A stretch of 64,000 nucleotides of DNA from Shinella yambaruensis (lineage in GTDB: Bacteria > Pseudomonadota > Alphaproteobacteria > Rhizobiales > Rhizobiaceae). Made by a program: the position numbers and the translations under genes. Below, one piece after another: positions 18,408-27,674 of this stretch; the first letter of the stretch is position 1; every line of letters starts with the position of its first letter. The DNA lies in NCBI RefSeq assembly GCF_022899355.1, contig NZ_JALJCK010000006.1, positions 186,001 to 250,000 on the forward strand, written 5' to 3'. Under the pieces are notes generated by a model, which was not told where the DNA came from, searched no databases, and worked only from the letters and a program-made list of their open reading frames with translations.

Positions 18408-19403
18408 ATGATCAAAAGACAGGCAAAAGTTGACAGTGCCGGCGCCATCGCCTCGGCGATCCGCACCGTTGAAACGGAAATGGCCGGCCTTACCGCCCTC
18501 TCCGCGGCGCTCGAGGGACGGCTCTTCGACGCGTTTTGCGAGGCTGTCCGCCTTATCGGCGATATCAGCGGCCGCGTCATCGTGACCGGCATCGGCAAGT
18601 CGGGGCATATCGGTGCGAAGATCGCCGCGACCTTCGCCTCCACCGGCACCCCGTCCTTCTTCGTGCACCCCGTGGAGGCCAATCACGGCGACCTCGGCAT
18701 GATCGGCCGTGACGACGTGATCCTTGCCATGTCCTGGAGCGGCGAAAGCGCCGAACTGCAGGGCATCATCAACTATTCCCGCCGCTTCTCCATTCCGCTG
18801 ATCGCCATCACCTCCGGCGAGCGCTCGGCCCTTGCCCGCGAGGCGGATACCGTGCTGCTGCTGCCGAAGGAGCAGGAAGCCTGCCCGCATGGCCTTGCGC
18901 CCACCACCTCCACGCTGATGCAGCTTGCCCTCGGCGATGCGCTCGCGGTTGCGCTGCTGGAAGCGCGCGGTTTCACCGCCACCGACTTCAAGACCTTCCA
19001 TCCCGGCGGCAAGCTGGGTGCCAGCCTTTCGCATGTCGGCGATATCATGCACAGCGGCGAGAACATGCCGCTCGTCGCGCTCGGCACGTCGATGCCGGAT
19101 GCCGTCCTGCTCTTGTCGCAAAAGCGCTATGGCTGTGTCGGCGTCGTCAATGACGAAGGAATTCTCGTCGGCATCGTCACGGACGGCGACATCGCGCGCA
19201 ACCTGTCGCGCAACCTTGCCGAACTCACCGTCGACGAAATCATGACGCGGGCGCCCAAGACGGTGAAGCCGACGACGCTGGCGACCGCCGCGCTCGGCCT
19301 GCTCAATCAGTACAACATTTCCGCGCTGATTGTCACCGACGAGACCTTCCGCCCCGTCGGCGTCGTGCATTTCCACGATCTGCTGCGCATCGGCGTGGCC
19401 TGA
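18408..19403 (+). CDS. kdsD: Arabinose-5-phosphate isomerase (KdsD/KpsF/GutQ family)
   Basis: A 331-residue sugar isomerase converting ribulose-5-phosphate to arabinose-5-phosphate, the first step of Kdo synthesis for LPS or capsule. It has an SIS domain (about 40-175; GIGKSGHIGAKIAATF and SWSGES) and two CBS motifs (about 205-265 and 270-331). The ATG at 18408, preceded by GAGG, gives the family length; the longer frame overlaps the divergent promoter region. Followed by a strong bidirectional terminator. Confidence 0.93.
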   Translation: MIKRQAKVDSAGAIASAIRTVETEMAGLTALSAALEGRLFDAFCEAVRLIGDISGRVIVTGIGKSGHIGAKIAATFASTGTPSFFVHPVEANHGDLGMIGRDDVILAMSWSGESAELQGIINYSRRFSIPLIAITSGERSALAREADTVLLLPKEQEACPHGLAPTTSTLMQLALGDALAVALLEARGFTATDFKTFHPGGKLGASLSHVGDIMHSGENMPLVALGTSMPDAVLLLSQKRYGCVGVVNDEGILVGIVTDGDIARNLSRNLAELTVDEIMTRAPKTVKPTTLATAALGLLNQYNISALIVTDETFRPVGVVHFHDLLRIGVA

Positions 19404-19427
19404 TCCGCGCATTCCACGGCTCATGGC

Positions 19428-19460
19428 AAAACCCCGCATTTCTTCGAGATGCGGGGTTTT
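19428..19460. terminator. Strong bidirectional terminator after kdsD
   Basis: A 12-bp perfect stem (AAAACCCCGCAT / ATGCGGGGTTTT) has T-runs on both strands and lies between kdsD and the convergent nfeD-paraslipin operon. Confidence 0.9.
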
Positions 19461-19465
19461 GATTC

Positions 19466-19570
19466 ATAGCATTTCCGCTTTTCCTCGAATCGCGAGAACG
19501 CTCTCACTTTTTATTTTAACGCAATTCCGGATGCAAAACCGCTTCGCACTTTTGCTGGAACTGCTTTAGA
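19466..19570 (-). repeat. TCTAAAG-type rhizobial repeat, copy 1 (supplies nfeD stop codon)
   Basis: A ~105-bp element of the widespread rhizobial intergenic type: TCTAAAGCAGTTCC... at one end, a central AACGC...TTTTA stretch and an ATAGCATTTCC end. Its TCTAAAG terminus overlaps the end of nfeD, and the TAA stop of nfeD lies inside it. Related copies are at 38922-39030 and 62382-62491. Confidence 0.8.
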
Positions 19571-20024
19571 CGGCCTCGACGATCAGATCGCGGCCGTTGC
19601 TGGCCGTGACGCGCACACGCGCGCCGACCGGCAGGTCCGGTCCCTGCACGCTCCACATCGTATCATCGAGGCGGATGCGGCCGCGGCCCTCGCTGATCGG
19701 CTGCTCCAGCGTCGCGGTACGGCCGACGAGGCTCTGGCCGCGCTGGTTGAGATGCGGCTGGTCGGAGGCCGGGCCACGCGCGCTGACGATGCGGCGACCG
19801 ATCACCACGGCGACCAGGGAAAGCACCGCGAAGAGCAGCCATTGCACATGCCAGGTCCAGAATGCCGATTCCCACAGCAGCAGCGAGAGGGCGCCGGTGA
19901 CGATCGCCGCGATGCCGATCCAGACGAGGAAGACGCCGGGCATCAGCACCTCGAGGATGAGGAGCACGATGCCGAGCACCCACCAGGCCCAGGGGCCGAG
20001 TTCCGTGACGATGCGCTGGATCAT
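19566..20024 (-). CDS. NfeD-family membrane protein
   Basis: A 152-residue protein with transmembrane segments (about 15-50 and 60-82) and a C-terminal OB-fold domain (about 95-150; GRTATLEQPISEGRGRIRLDD) typical of NfeD. These proteins partner with SPFH/stomatin proteins in membrane quality control. The upstream gene, two bases away, is exactly such a paraslipin, so the pair is an operon. The final codons run into a repeat element, which provides the TAA. Confidence 0.9.
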   Translation of the reverse strand: MIQRIVTELGPWAWWVLGIVLLILEVLMPGVFLVWIGIAAIVTGALSLLLWESAFWTWHVQWLLFAVLSLVAVVIGRRIVSARGPASDQPHLNQRGQSLVGRTATLEQPISEGRGRIRLDDTMWSVQGPDLPVGARVRVTASNGRDLIVEAV

Positions 20025-20026
20025 GC

Positions 20027-21073
20027 TCAGCTTCCCTGCGGCGGGGTTTCGAACGGGTTGCGGAAGGCCGACGTCGAGGCAGTCGTGGTGGTGGTTGTCG
20101 TGGCAGGCGTCGACTGGCGTGTGCGGGGCGTGCTCGCCACCTGCGCGCCGCCGCCATTGCCGAAGACCTCCCTGGCGATCGCGCCGATGCCGCCGAGCGA
20201 ACCGATGAGCGACGAAGCCTCCATCGGCATCAGCACGATCTTCGAGTTCGGCGCCTTGCCGATCGCGGCCATGGCCTCGGTATATTTCTGCGCGACGAAG
20301 TAGTTGATCGCCTGCACGTCACCCGCCGCGATGGCCTCCGAGACCATCTTCGTCGCCTTGGCTTCGGCCTCGGCGAGGCGTTCGCGTGCCTCGGCGTCGC
20401 GGAAGGCGGCTTCGCGCTGGCCCTCGGCCTCGAGGATGGCGGACTGCTTGGCGCCTTCCGCGCGCAGGATCTGTGCGTTGCGCGACCCCTCCGCTTCCAG
20501 CACCTGCGCGCGCTTTTCGCGCTCGGCCTTCATCTGCCGCGCCATGGAATCGACGAGATCCTTCGGCGGCGCGATGTCCTTGATCTCGACGCGGGTGATC
20601 TTCACGCCCCAAGGATTGGCTGCCTCGTCGACGACGCGCAGCAACTGGTCGTTGATCTTGTCGCGGTTGGAGAGCAGTTCGTCGAGGTCCATCGAGCCCA
20701 TGACCGAGCGGATGTTGGTCATGGTGAGGTTGATGATGGCGTGTTCGAGATTGGCGACCTGATAGGCGGCCTGGGCGGGGTTCAGCACCTGGTAGAAGGC
20801 GACGGCATCGGAGGCGACGCTGGCATTGTCGCGGGTGATGACCTCCTGGGTCGGGATGTCGAGCACCTGCTCCATCACGTTCATCTTCGCGCCGATGCGG
20901 TCGATGAAGGGGATGATGAGGTTGAGGCCGGGGTCCAGCGTGCGCGTGTAGCGGCCGAAGCGTTCCACCGTGTACTGATACCCCTGCGGGATCGTCTTGA
21001 TCCCGGCAAAGAGGATCAGGATGACCAGCACAACGAGGGCGATGACGACGATATCCAGTCCGGCCAGATCCAT
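20027..21073 (-). CDS. SPFH-domain paraslipin (stomatin-like)
   Basis: A 348-residue protein with one N-terminal membrane anchor (about 5-25), an SPFH/band-7 domain (about 27-190; [17 protein letters not shown]), a long Ala/Glu-rich coiled coil (190-265) and a low-complexity Thr/Ser tail (about 318-335). It forms oligomeric membrane scaffolds and acts with NfeD, encoded immediately downstream. The ATG at 21073 follows a GGAG site; an alternative ATG 15 bases upstream lies within that site. Confidence 0.92.
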   Translation of the reverse strand: MDLAGLDIVVIALVVLVILILFAGIKTIPQGYQYTVERFGRYTRTLDPGLNLIIPFIDRIGAKMNVMEQVLDIPTQEVITRDNASVASDAVAFYQVLNPAQAAYQVANLEHAIINLTMTNIRSVMGSMDLDELLSNRDKINDQLLRVVDEAANPWGVKITRVEIKDIAPPKDLVDSMARQMKAEREKRAQVLEAEGSRNAQILRAEGAKQSAILEAEGQREAAFRDAEARERLAEAEAKATKMVSEAIAAGDVQAINYFVAQKYTEAMAAIGKAPNSKIVLMPMEASSLIGSLGGIGAIAREVFGNGGGAQVASTPRTRQSTPATTTTTTTASTSAFRNPFETPPQGS

Positions 21074-21170
21074 AGTTCTTCTCTCCATCAGACAATGCGG
21101 CGCGGCGCCACTTTAAGGAATACGGCCCGCGACGCCAGTCTATTTGGACGAAGGCAAGATTTATCCGGGA

Positions 21171-22202
21171 TCAGACCCAGCCGGAAAGCTCCCGGCGCAC
21201 GACCTTTTCGAGCACCGCCATGCCCTCGGGCGAATCGTTGAGACAGGGGATGTGCGCGAATTTCTCGCCGCCATTGTGCAGGAAGCTCTCGGCCGCCTGC
21301 TCGGCGATCTCCTCCAGCGTCTCCAGGCAGTCGGAGACGAAGCCGGGATTGACGACGGCGATGCGCTTGATGCCTTCCTGCGCCAGCTTTTCCACGGTCT
21401 TGTCCGTATAGGGCTGGAGCCATTCCTCCGGCCCGAAGCGGGACTGGAAGGTGACGACGAGCTTTTCCTTCGACCAGCCGAGCCGTTCGCGCAAGAGCCG
21501 CGCCGTTTTCTGGCACTGGCAGTAATAGGGGTCGCCCTTGTCGAAATAGCTTTTGGGAATGCCGTGGAAGGAGGTGAGCACCCGCTCCGGCTCCCAGTCG
21601 AGCGTCGCCAGGTGCTTTTCGATCGAGACGGCGAGCGCGTCGATATAGACCGGGTCGTCGTGATAGGGGGGCACGGTGCGCAGGGCCGGCTGCCAGCGCA
21701 TCTTCAGGAGTGCCTCGAAGGCCTTGTCGTTGACGGTCGCCGTCGTCGCCGCCGCATATTGCGGATAGAGCGGGAAGACGAGGACGCGTTCGCAGCCGGC
21801 CTTCTGCAGGTATTCCATGCGCGAGGCGATGGAGGGCTGGCCGTAGCGCATCGCCCAGTCGATGACGACGTCCGGATGATCGGAGAAGGACTGCGCCATC
21901 AGCTCGGCCTGGCTGCGCGTATAGGTGCGCAGGAAGCTCTCGTTCTTCTCCTTGTTCCAGATCGTCTCATAGGCCTTGCCGACCTTGCCGGGGCGGGTGT
22001 TGAGCACGATGCCGAAAAGGATCGGGTACCAGGCGATCCGCGGCCATTCGATGACGCGCTTGTCGGTCAGGAATTCCTTGAGATAGCGGCGCATCGAGGT
22101 GTAGTCGGTGTCGTCGGGGGTGCCGAGATTGACCAGCAGCACACCGACCTTGCCGTTCTTGACGGGCGCGTGGTCGGCGGGCTTGGCGGCGATGTCCTGC
22201 AT
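21171..22202 (-). CDS. hemH: Ferrochelatase
   Basis: A 343-residue enzyme inserting ferrous iron into protoporphyrin IX, the last step of heme synthesis, peripheral to the inner membrane. The signature region SFHGIPKSYFDKGDPYYCQC carries the active-site His, and GKVGVLLVNLGTP and VNPGFVSDCLETLEEI are typical. The ATG at 22202 (MQDIAAKPADH) has a GAGGA site seven bases upstream; a longer start at 22235 is possible but poorly preceded. Monocistronic, divergent from no close partner. Confidence 0.94.
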   Translation of the reverse strand: MQDIAAKPADHAPVKNGKVGVLLVNLGTPDDTDYTSMRRYLKEFLTDKRVIEWPRIAWYPILFGIVLNTRPGKVGKAYETIWNKEKNESFLRTYTRSQAELMAQSFSDHPDVVIDWAMRYGQPSIASRMEYLQKAGCERVLVFPLYPQYAAATTATVNDKAFEALLKMRWQPALRTVPPYHDDPVYIDALAVSIEKHLATLDWEPERVLTSFHGIPKSYFDKGDPYYCQCQKTARLLRERLGWSKEKLVVTFQSRFGPEEWLQPYTDKTVEKLAQEGIKRIAVVNPGFVSDCLETLEEIAEQAAESFLHNGGEKFAHIPCLNDSPEGMAVLEKVVRRELSGWV

Positions 22203-22338
22203 GGTGCGGTCCTCAGCGTGCGGGGTGTCGTTCATTACTTTGCGGCTTTGTCTTCTTGCAGGTTCGGACGCAAGGCCGCGGCGCACGTTCGCGGCAATTG
22301 CTCCGTGCGGCGGACGCCGGTTGGCTCAGAATCGTTCT

Positions 22339-22375
22339 AAAAAGAAATGCCGGCCCGGAAAAGCCCGGACCGGCA
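22339..22375 (-). terminator. Terminator after the 5'-nucleotidase gene
   Basis: On the minus strand GCCGGTCCGG pairs with CCGGGCCGGC around a short loop, followed by ATTTCTTTTT. Confidence 0.85.
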
Positions 22376-22398
22376 GAAATAGTGGAGACAAATTGTCC

Positions 22399-24345
22399 TT
22401 ATTTGGTCGGGATGGACAGCTCCGTGCCGACATGCAGGGCCTGCGGCCGCGGATTGCCGTTGGCTTCCGCGATCTTGCGCCACAGCGTGCCGTCGCCATA
22501 GGCAGCCTTGGCGATATCCCACAGCGTATCGCCGCGGACGATGACATGCGTGCCGCCGGCCGCGACCGTCGCGGTTTCGGTCGTCGTGGTCGTGGCGGCG
22601 GTGCCAGTCGCGGCCTCGCCGGAGGTTGCCGTCTCTTCCGCCGACTTGGCGGCCGTATCCGTGGCGGGCGCCGCCTCGCTCGTGCCGGTCCCAGTCCCGG
22701 TCTCGGTCCCGGTGGTTGTCGGGGTCTCGACGACCGTGGCATCGGCAACTTCCGTGATGCGGCCATCCGTATAGGGCTGGTAGGGGCGGTGCGCGGCAAG
22801 ATAGTCGGCGACGACCAGCTCGAGGTTCGGGCCGAAGTCGTAGGCGTTCATGCCGGCCGTGGCGAAGACCGAATAACCGTCACCGCCGGCGCGCATGTAG
22901 TTGTTCGAGGCGATGCCGTAGGTCTTGGCCGGGTCGAGCGGCACGAAGGCGTCACCCTCCTTCACCTCGACCGAGACGACGCGGCTGCCGGCCGGCTTCG
23001 ACTTGTCGAAGGAATATTTCATGCCGGAGACCTGCGGGAAGCGGCCGGCGCCTTCCTCGATCTGGCCGAGGCCATTTTCGAGGGCGGCGACAAGATCCGA
23101 ACCCTTGAGCTGGAAGGTCGCGACCGTGTTCTGGAAGGGCAGCACCGACAGAACCTCGCCCATGGAGACCGGGCCGCCGTCGATGGAGGCGCGCAGGCCC
23201 CCGCCATTGGTGATGGCGATCGTCATGCCCTGGCTCTTCGTGCGGTCGAGGATCGCGTCGGCCACCAGGTTGCCCATGGCGCATTCGGCGGCGCGGCAAA
23301 CCTCGCGCGAGCCGTCGATCGGTGCGGCGCTCTCGGCGACGATCTTGTTCTTCAGCTCCTCGATCGGGCCGCCGAGTTCCTTGATGCGGGCGAGCACGGC
23401 CTCGTCGGGCTTGATGGAGGAATCGATCAGCACCGGCTCGCCGGAGGATTCCTTCACGACGCCCGCATCGTCGAACACGACCTTGAGATTGCCGAGATAC
23501 TTGGAATAGGCCGCAGCCTGTACGACGGGCACCTTGTAGCCGCCGGGATTGTCGACCAGCGTCGGATAGGGGCCTTCCGCCTTGTCCGAGGTGTTGGAGA
23601 GGAACGTGTTCGTATGGCCGCCGACCACCACGTCCACGTCGGGGATCTTGGCGATGGCCGCAAGGTCGCGCGGGTAACCGACATGGGTCAGCGCGATGAT
23701 CTTGTTGACGCCCTCTTTCTTCAGCTCGCCGATCGCTATCGTAATGTCGGCGACGTCTTCGCCGATCAGGACATTCGGGCCGGGCGAGGAGAGTTCCGCC
23801 GTGTCGTTCGCCACCGCCCCGACGATGCCGATCTTCTGGCCGCCCTGGTCGAGCACGATGAAGGGTTTTATGCGGTCGCCGATCTTCGAGCTCGCGCTGG
23901 CGGCGACGTTCGCGGTGACGACCGGGAACGCGACCTTGTCGAGGAAGGTGGCGAGGCCATCCTCGCTATCGTCGAATTCATGGTTGCCGACGGTCATGGC
24001 GTCGAACTTCATGAGATTGAGGAACTCGGCCTCCACGGCGCCCTTGTAGGTGGTGTAGAAGAGCGAGCCCTGGAAATTGTCGCCGGCATTGAGCAGCAGC
24101 ACGTTCTTGCCGGCCAGCGCCTGGCGCTGGGTGTCGATCGCGGTCTTCAGGCGTGCCACGCCGCCGAAGCACTCGCCCTTGCCTTCCTCTTCGGCCGAGC
24201 AGGTCGAATCGAACTTGTTGATCGCCTCGATGCGCGAATGCAGGTCATTGATATGCAGGATGTTCAGCTCGTAATCGGCAAGCGCCGAGCCGCTGGAGAG
24301 CGCGATGATGGAGGCGGCCAGGAGGCCGGATCGGAAAAACGTCAT
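22399..24345 (-). CDS. Periplasmic 5'-nucleotidase/2',3'-cyclic phosphodiesterase with C-terminal LysM
   Basis: A 648-residue secreted phosphoesterase: signal peptide (1-23, ending ALA); calcineurin-like metallophosphatase domain (25-290) with the metal motifs NDLH (33-36), GDNFQGS, GNHEFD and GGHTN; 5'-nucleotidase C-terminal domain (about 330-530); a Thr/Glu/Ala-rich linker; and a LysM domain at the end (about 600-648; VIVRGDTLWDIAKAAYGDG). LysM binds peptidoglycan glycan chains, so the enzyme is probably held on the cell wall in the periplasm, where it releases nucleosides and phosphate. The ATG at 24345 follows GGAGAAGAGG; the longer frame has no signal peptide at its start. Confidence 0.92.
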   Translation of the reverse strand: MTFFRSGLLAASIIALSSGSALADYELNILHINDLHSRIEAINKFDSTCSAEEEGKGECFGGVARLKTAIDTQRQALAGKNVLLLNAGDNFQGSLFYTTYKGAVEAEFLNLMKFDAMTVGNHEFDDSEDGLATFLDKVAFPVVTANVAASASSKIGDRIKPFIVLDQGGQKIGIVGAVANDTAELSSPGPNVLIGEDVADITIAIGELKKEGVNKIIALTHVGYPRDLAAIAKIPDVDVVVGGHTNTFLSNTSDKAEGPYPTLVDNPGGYKVPVVQAAAYSKYLGNLKVVFDDAGVVKESSGEPVLIDSSIKPDEAVLARIKELGGPIEELKNKIVAESAAPIDGSREVCRAAECAMGNLVADAILDRTKSQGMTIAITNGGGLRASIDGGPVSMGEVLSVLPFQNTVATFQLKGSDLVAALENGLGQIEEGAGRFPQVSGMKYSFDKSKPAGSRVVSVEVKEGDAFVPLDPAKTYGIASNNYMRAGGDGYSVFATAGMNAYDFGPNLELVVADYLAAHRPYQPYTDGRITEVADATVVETPTTTGTETGTGTGTSEAAPATDTAAKSAEETATSGEAATGTAATTTTTETATVAAGGTHVIVRGDTLWDIAKAAYGDGTLWRKIAEANGNPRPQALHVGTELSIPTK

Positions 24346-24508
24346 GGTCCTCTTCTCCTTGTTTGCCCGCGACGGCGCGGGAGGGCTGTCCGCTTCGCGG
24401 GGAGGCGCGAGACATGACAGCCGGCCGGCGGATGTTTCCACCGGTTGCGGGCGAGTTCAAGCGAAAAGACGAAGGGCCGAAGGCCGTGCATGTTTATGCG
24501 TCGAAACG

Positions 24509-24531
24509 AAAAAAGGGCCTTGCGGCCCTTT
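24509..24531 (-). terminator. Terminator after the Omp10-like gene
   Basis: AAAGGGCC-GCAA-GGCCCTTTTTT on the minus strand, just downstream of the lipoprotein stop codon. Confidence 0.9.
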
Positions 24532-24550
24532 CCGTCGGCAGCGCTTGCGC

Positions 24551-24922
24551 TCAGGCGCGGCGGGCGAGCGAGAACTGCGCCCCTTCGGCGGTCGTGCAGT
24601 TCAGCTGGCGCTGGCTGACCAGCGCGCAATTGACCTTGGACTGGGTGTTGCGCACCAGCGAGGTCATGTTGATCTCGACCAGCGTCGGCGAGGTGTTGAT
24701 ATAGGTGCCCGAGGCGAGGAGCTGGTTCGTGTCGGTCGTGCGCGTCGTGAACGTGCCGCCCTGGAAGGTGGAGACGATGCCGTTCGGGTCCACCCAGGCG
24801 CCTTCGACACCCTGCGGCACGGGGCGCTGCGCCACCGGCAAATCGCGCGGCGCGCGCTCGGACTGGCACGAGGCAAGCGCGACGGCGGCGGTCAGCAGGC
24901 TGAGGACTATGATCGGCTTCAT
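24551..24922 (-). CDS. Omp10-like outer-membrane lipoprotein
   Basis: A 123-residue lipoprotein: lipobox LASC with the lipidated Cys19, then a short Pro-rich linker, then a compact beta-rich domain with [31 protein letters not shown] and [15 protein letters not shown] (two Cys that could form a disulfide). This pattern is that of Brucella Omp10 and its rhizobial homologues, outer-membrane lipoproteins of unknown biochemical role. The gene is monocistronic, with its own terminator. Confidence 0.85.
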   Translation of the reverse strand: MKPIIVLSLLTAAVALASCQSERAPRDLPVAQRPVPQGVEGAWVDPNGIVSTFQGGTFTTRTTDTNQLLASGTYINTSPTLVEINMTSLVRNTQSKVNCALVSQRQLNCTTAEGAQFSLARRA

Positions 24923-25079
24923 ATGGGTCTCCCAGGGTCATGGCGGCGCGAACCACCCGTCCAATTCGGCGAACCATGCCGCGAAGAGGCGTCGAAAGCA
25001 AGACGCGCCGCCGGGGCAAGGGGCATTATCCCATTGAAAGCGTTTCAGACCCGCTGGCAAGTCCGCCAAACCTCTCCTG

Positions 25080-25110
25080 CGTCATGCTCGGCCTTGAGCC
25101 AAGGATGACG
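25080..25110. repeat. Short palindromic repeat (CGTCATnCTCGG type)
   Basis: A ~31-bp imperfect palindrome (CGTCATGCTCGG...CAAGGATGACG). Similar copies occur at 35200-35230 and, degenerate, at 56033-56059. The remainder of the 24923-25195 gap holds no gene. Confidence 0.6.
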
Positions 25111-25143
25111 ACGGCGGGTGGGGCGAGGGTCGTCATCAAATCG

Positions 25144-25171
25144 AGACGCCCGCGGCCTGGCCGCGGGCGTC
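25144..25171 (-). terminator. GC-rich hairpin after homospermidine synthase
   Basis: A 13-bp stem (GACGCCCGCGGCC / GGCCGCGGGCGTC) with a 2-base apex lies 25 bases past the hss stop codon. The T-tract after it on the minus strand is weak, so it may act as an RNA stabiliser or Rho-assisted terminator. Confidence 0.55.
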
Positions 25172-25195
25172 GCGCATTTCAGTTCAAAGGCCGGT

Positions 25196-26647
25196 TCAGC
25201 GGACCAGGATATTCTTGAACTGCCACGGATCCTTCGTGTCGAGGTCTTCCGGGAAGAGGCCCGGGCGGCCGTCGAGCGGGGTCCAGTCTGTATAGTGGCC
25301 TTCCACCGGGCCGAGATAAGGCGTCTGCACTTCCAGGCACCGCTTGTAGTCGACCTCGTCGGCTTCCACGATGCCGGCCTTCGGGTTTTCCAGCGCCCAG
25401 ACCATGCCGGCGAGCACGGCCGAGGTCACCTGCAGGCCGGTGGCGTTCTGGTAGGGCGCGAGGCGGCGGGTTTCGTCCAGCGAAAGGCGCGAGCCGTACC
25501 AGTACGCGTTCTTGTCGTGGCCGTAGAGCAGCACGCCGAGTTCGTCGACGCCGTCGACCAGTTCGTTCTCGTCAAGAACGTGCAGCACCGGCTGCTGGTG
25601 GCCGCCATTGCCGAACATCTCGTGCAGCGAGAGCACGGCATCGTTGGCCGGGTGATAGGCGTAGTGGCAGGTCGGGCGGTAGGTGACGTGGCCGTCCTTG
25701 TCGCGCACCGTGAAGAAGTCGGCGATCGAGATCGACTCGTTGTGGGTGACGAGGAAGCCGTATTGCGGGCCGGGCGTCGGGCACCAGGAGCGCACGCGCG
25801 TGTTGGCGCCGGGCTGCTCCAGGTAGATCGCGGCCTTGCAGCCCTTCTTGTGCTTCTTGGCGTTCTTCGGCATCCAGTTCTCGTGGGTGCCCCAGCCGAG
25901 TTCGGCCGGCTGCAGACCTTCCGAGATGAAGCCCTCGACCGACCAGGTGTTCCAGAAGGTGTTGAACGGCTTCGGGTTCCTGGTGCGCTGGGTGTCGCGT
26001 TCGGCGATGTGCACGCCCTTGACGCCGACCTTCTTCATCAGCTTGGCCCAGCCTTCGCGGTCGTCCTGCGCGGGTTCCTCGAACTTGATGCCGAGGTCCC
26101 TGGCAAGGTTCAGCAGCGCCTGCTTGACGAACCAGGAAACCATGCCGGGATTGGCGCCGCAAGTGGAAACGGCCGTCGTGCCGCCGGGGTGCTTTTCCTT
26201 CTCCTTGCGGATGGTTTCGCGCAGCGCATAGTTGGTGCGGTCGGCGTTCTTCATGCCCTTGTCGAAGTAGAAGCCGAGCCAGGGTTCGACGACGGTGTCG
26301 ATATAGAGCACGTCGAGCTTGCGGCAGAGCTTGATGAGGTCGAGCGAGCCGGTATCGACGGAGAGATTGACGCAGAAGCCTTGGCCGTCGCCTTCCGTGA
26401 GCAGCGGCTTCAGGAGCTCCTTGTAGTTCTCCTTGGTGACGTGCGCCTTGATGTGACGCACGCCGTGGCGGGCGTAGATCTCCGTGTCGGCGGCGTCTTC
26501 GCGCGGCTCGATGACGATCAGCCGGTTCCGGTCATACTTGAAGTGGCGCTCGATCAGCGGCAGCGTGCCGCGCCCGATGGAGCCGAAACCGATCATCACG
26601 ATCGGGCCGGTGATCTCGCCATAAACCGGATAGGTGCTGTCTGCCAT
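25196..26647 (-). CDS. hss: Homospermidine synthase
   Basis: A 483-residue NAD-dependent enzyme condensing putrescine units into sym-homospermidine, the main polyamine of many rhizobia. The N-terminal Rossmann segment VMIGFGSIGRGTLP (17-30), the CGANPGMVSWFVKQALL region and the long C-terminal domain are typical of the saccharopine-dehydrogenase-like family. Start chosen at the ATG of MADSTYPVYGEITGPI. No polyamine genes adjoin it here; it appears to be a single-gene unit with a GC-rich hairpin after it. Confidence 0.95.
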   Translation of the reverse strand: MADSTYPVYGEITGPIVMIGFGSIGRGTLPLIERHFKYDRNRLIVIEPREDAADTEIYARHGVRHIKAHVTKENYKELLKPLLTEGDGQGFCVNLSVDTGSLDLIKLCRKLDVLYIDTVVEPWLGFYFDKGMKNADRTNYALRETIRKEKEKHPGGTTAVSTCGANPGMVSWFVKQALLNLARDLGIKFEEPAQDDREGWAKLMKKVGVKGVHIAERDTQRTRNPKPFNTFWNTWSVEGFISEGLQPAELGWGTHENWMPKNAKKHKKGCKAAIYLEQPGANTRVRSWCPTPGPQYGFLVTHNESISIADFFTVRDKDGHVTYRPTCHYAYHPANDAVLSLHEMFGNGGHQQPVLHVLDENELVDGVDELGVLLYGHDKNAYWYGSRLSLDETRRLAPYQNATGLQVTSAVLAGMVWALENPKAGIVEADEVDYKRCLEVQTPYLGPVEGHYTDWTPLDGRPGLFPEDLDTKDPWQFKNILVR

Positions 26648-26780
26648 TTGGTTCTCCTGCGGACGGCCGCTTTTGCTGTAAAATCAGGGTCTCGACGGGC
26701 CCCATAGCATAATATGGCAGCGCTAGAGCACAGTTTTCTGTCACAATAAAGGGTGGCTGCGGTTTTCCGTCGTGATATTC

Positions 26781-27674
26781 TTAACCGGCCGCAACCGCCC
26801 GCAATTCCGCCACCAGCGCCACCCTTTTCGCGACAAGGCCCTTGTAGGTCGCCTGCGGCAGGTTCAGCGCTTCGAGCTGGTCGGCGAAGACGGTCGCGAT
26901 CCTCTGCACCTCGGGCAGCGTGCGCAGCGCGGCGAGCGGATCGGTGTAGATGCGTATGGTGAAGAGGATATCGCCGGAGACCGGCAGCTTGCGCAGGGTC
27001 TGGCGCTCGACGCGGGCGAAGGTGGTCTCCAGCGACAGCGCGTGCCCCTCGGGCAGGGCGCCATGCGCCTTGGGCGTCGGGTAGTGCAGGTCGGGGTCCG
27101 GGTTGATCGACCAGTTGAAGCGGAAGACCGGTTGCTCGACCTTGAGATTGTCGAACATGCGGTTGATCAGGAGGGCATTGCGCGTGCCCTCGCCGAAATC
27201 CGGCACGGGCGCGTGGATATCCTCCATCCGCCGGCCGAATTTTTCCGGCAGCGACCAGGAGGAGGGGAAGGCGACGTAACCGGCGACGAGCCGCCAGCCG
27301 CTGTCGTCGCGGCGCATCAGCACGAGGTCGTCCTGTACCAGCGCGCCGGCGGTGACGAGCGGGGCGCCGGCGGTGTCGAGGTGGACGGTGCGCGTGCCGG
27401 CGACGATCGTTGATCCTTCACGGCGATAGAAGGACGGATGCTGCGCCGTGATGTGTCCTGCGAGGAGTTCGAGAACTTCCCGTTGCGCTTCGCGCGTCCC
27501 GGCCTCTTCCACGAAGACGATGTCGGGACAGTCAGCGATCAGCCGATCCTTTTCGAGAAGGTAGCGCTCCAGGTCGTCGTCCGGCTCGATCCAGCGAGCG
27601 GGATCGAGCGGGCCGAGGCCGATGGTGAAGAGGCGGGCGGAGCCGTCATAGGGCGTATAGGCCGGCTGCTTCAT
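26781..27674 (-). CDS. DUF3445 protein (heme-dependent oxidative N-demethylase-like)
   Basis: A 297-residue cytoplasmic protein of the DUF3445 family. Characteristic stretches are the N-terminal YTPYDGSARLFTIGLGPLD, VAGYVAFPSSWSLPEKFGR in the middle and FRFNWSINPDPDLHYP. Some family members are heme-dependent N-demethylases of dimethylamine-type substrates; whether that holds for this one cannot be read from the sequence. It overlaps the pabC-like gene by four bases (27671-27674), so it is probably cotranscribed with the pabB cluster. Confidence 0.85.
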   Translation of the reverse strand: MKQPAYTPYDGSARLFTIGLGPLDPARWIEPDDDLERYLLEKDRLIADCPDIVFVEEAGTREAQREVLELLAGHITAQHPSFYRREGSTIVAGTRTVHLDTAGAPLVTAGALVQDDLVLMRRDDSGWRLVAGYVAFPSSWSLPEKFGRRMEDIHAPVPDFGEGTRNALLINRMFDNLKVEQPVFRFNWSINPDPDLHYPTPKAHGALPEGHALSLETTFARVERQTLRKLPVSGDILFTIRIYTDPLAALRTLPEVQRIATVFADQLEALNLPQATYKGLVAKRVALVAELRAVAAG

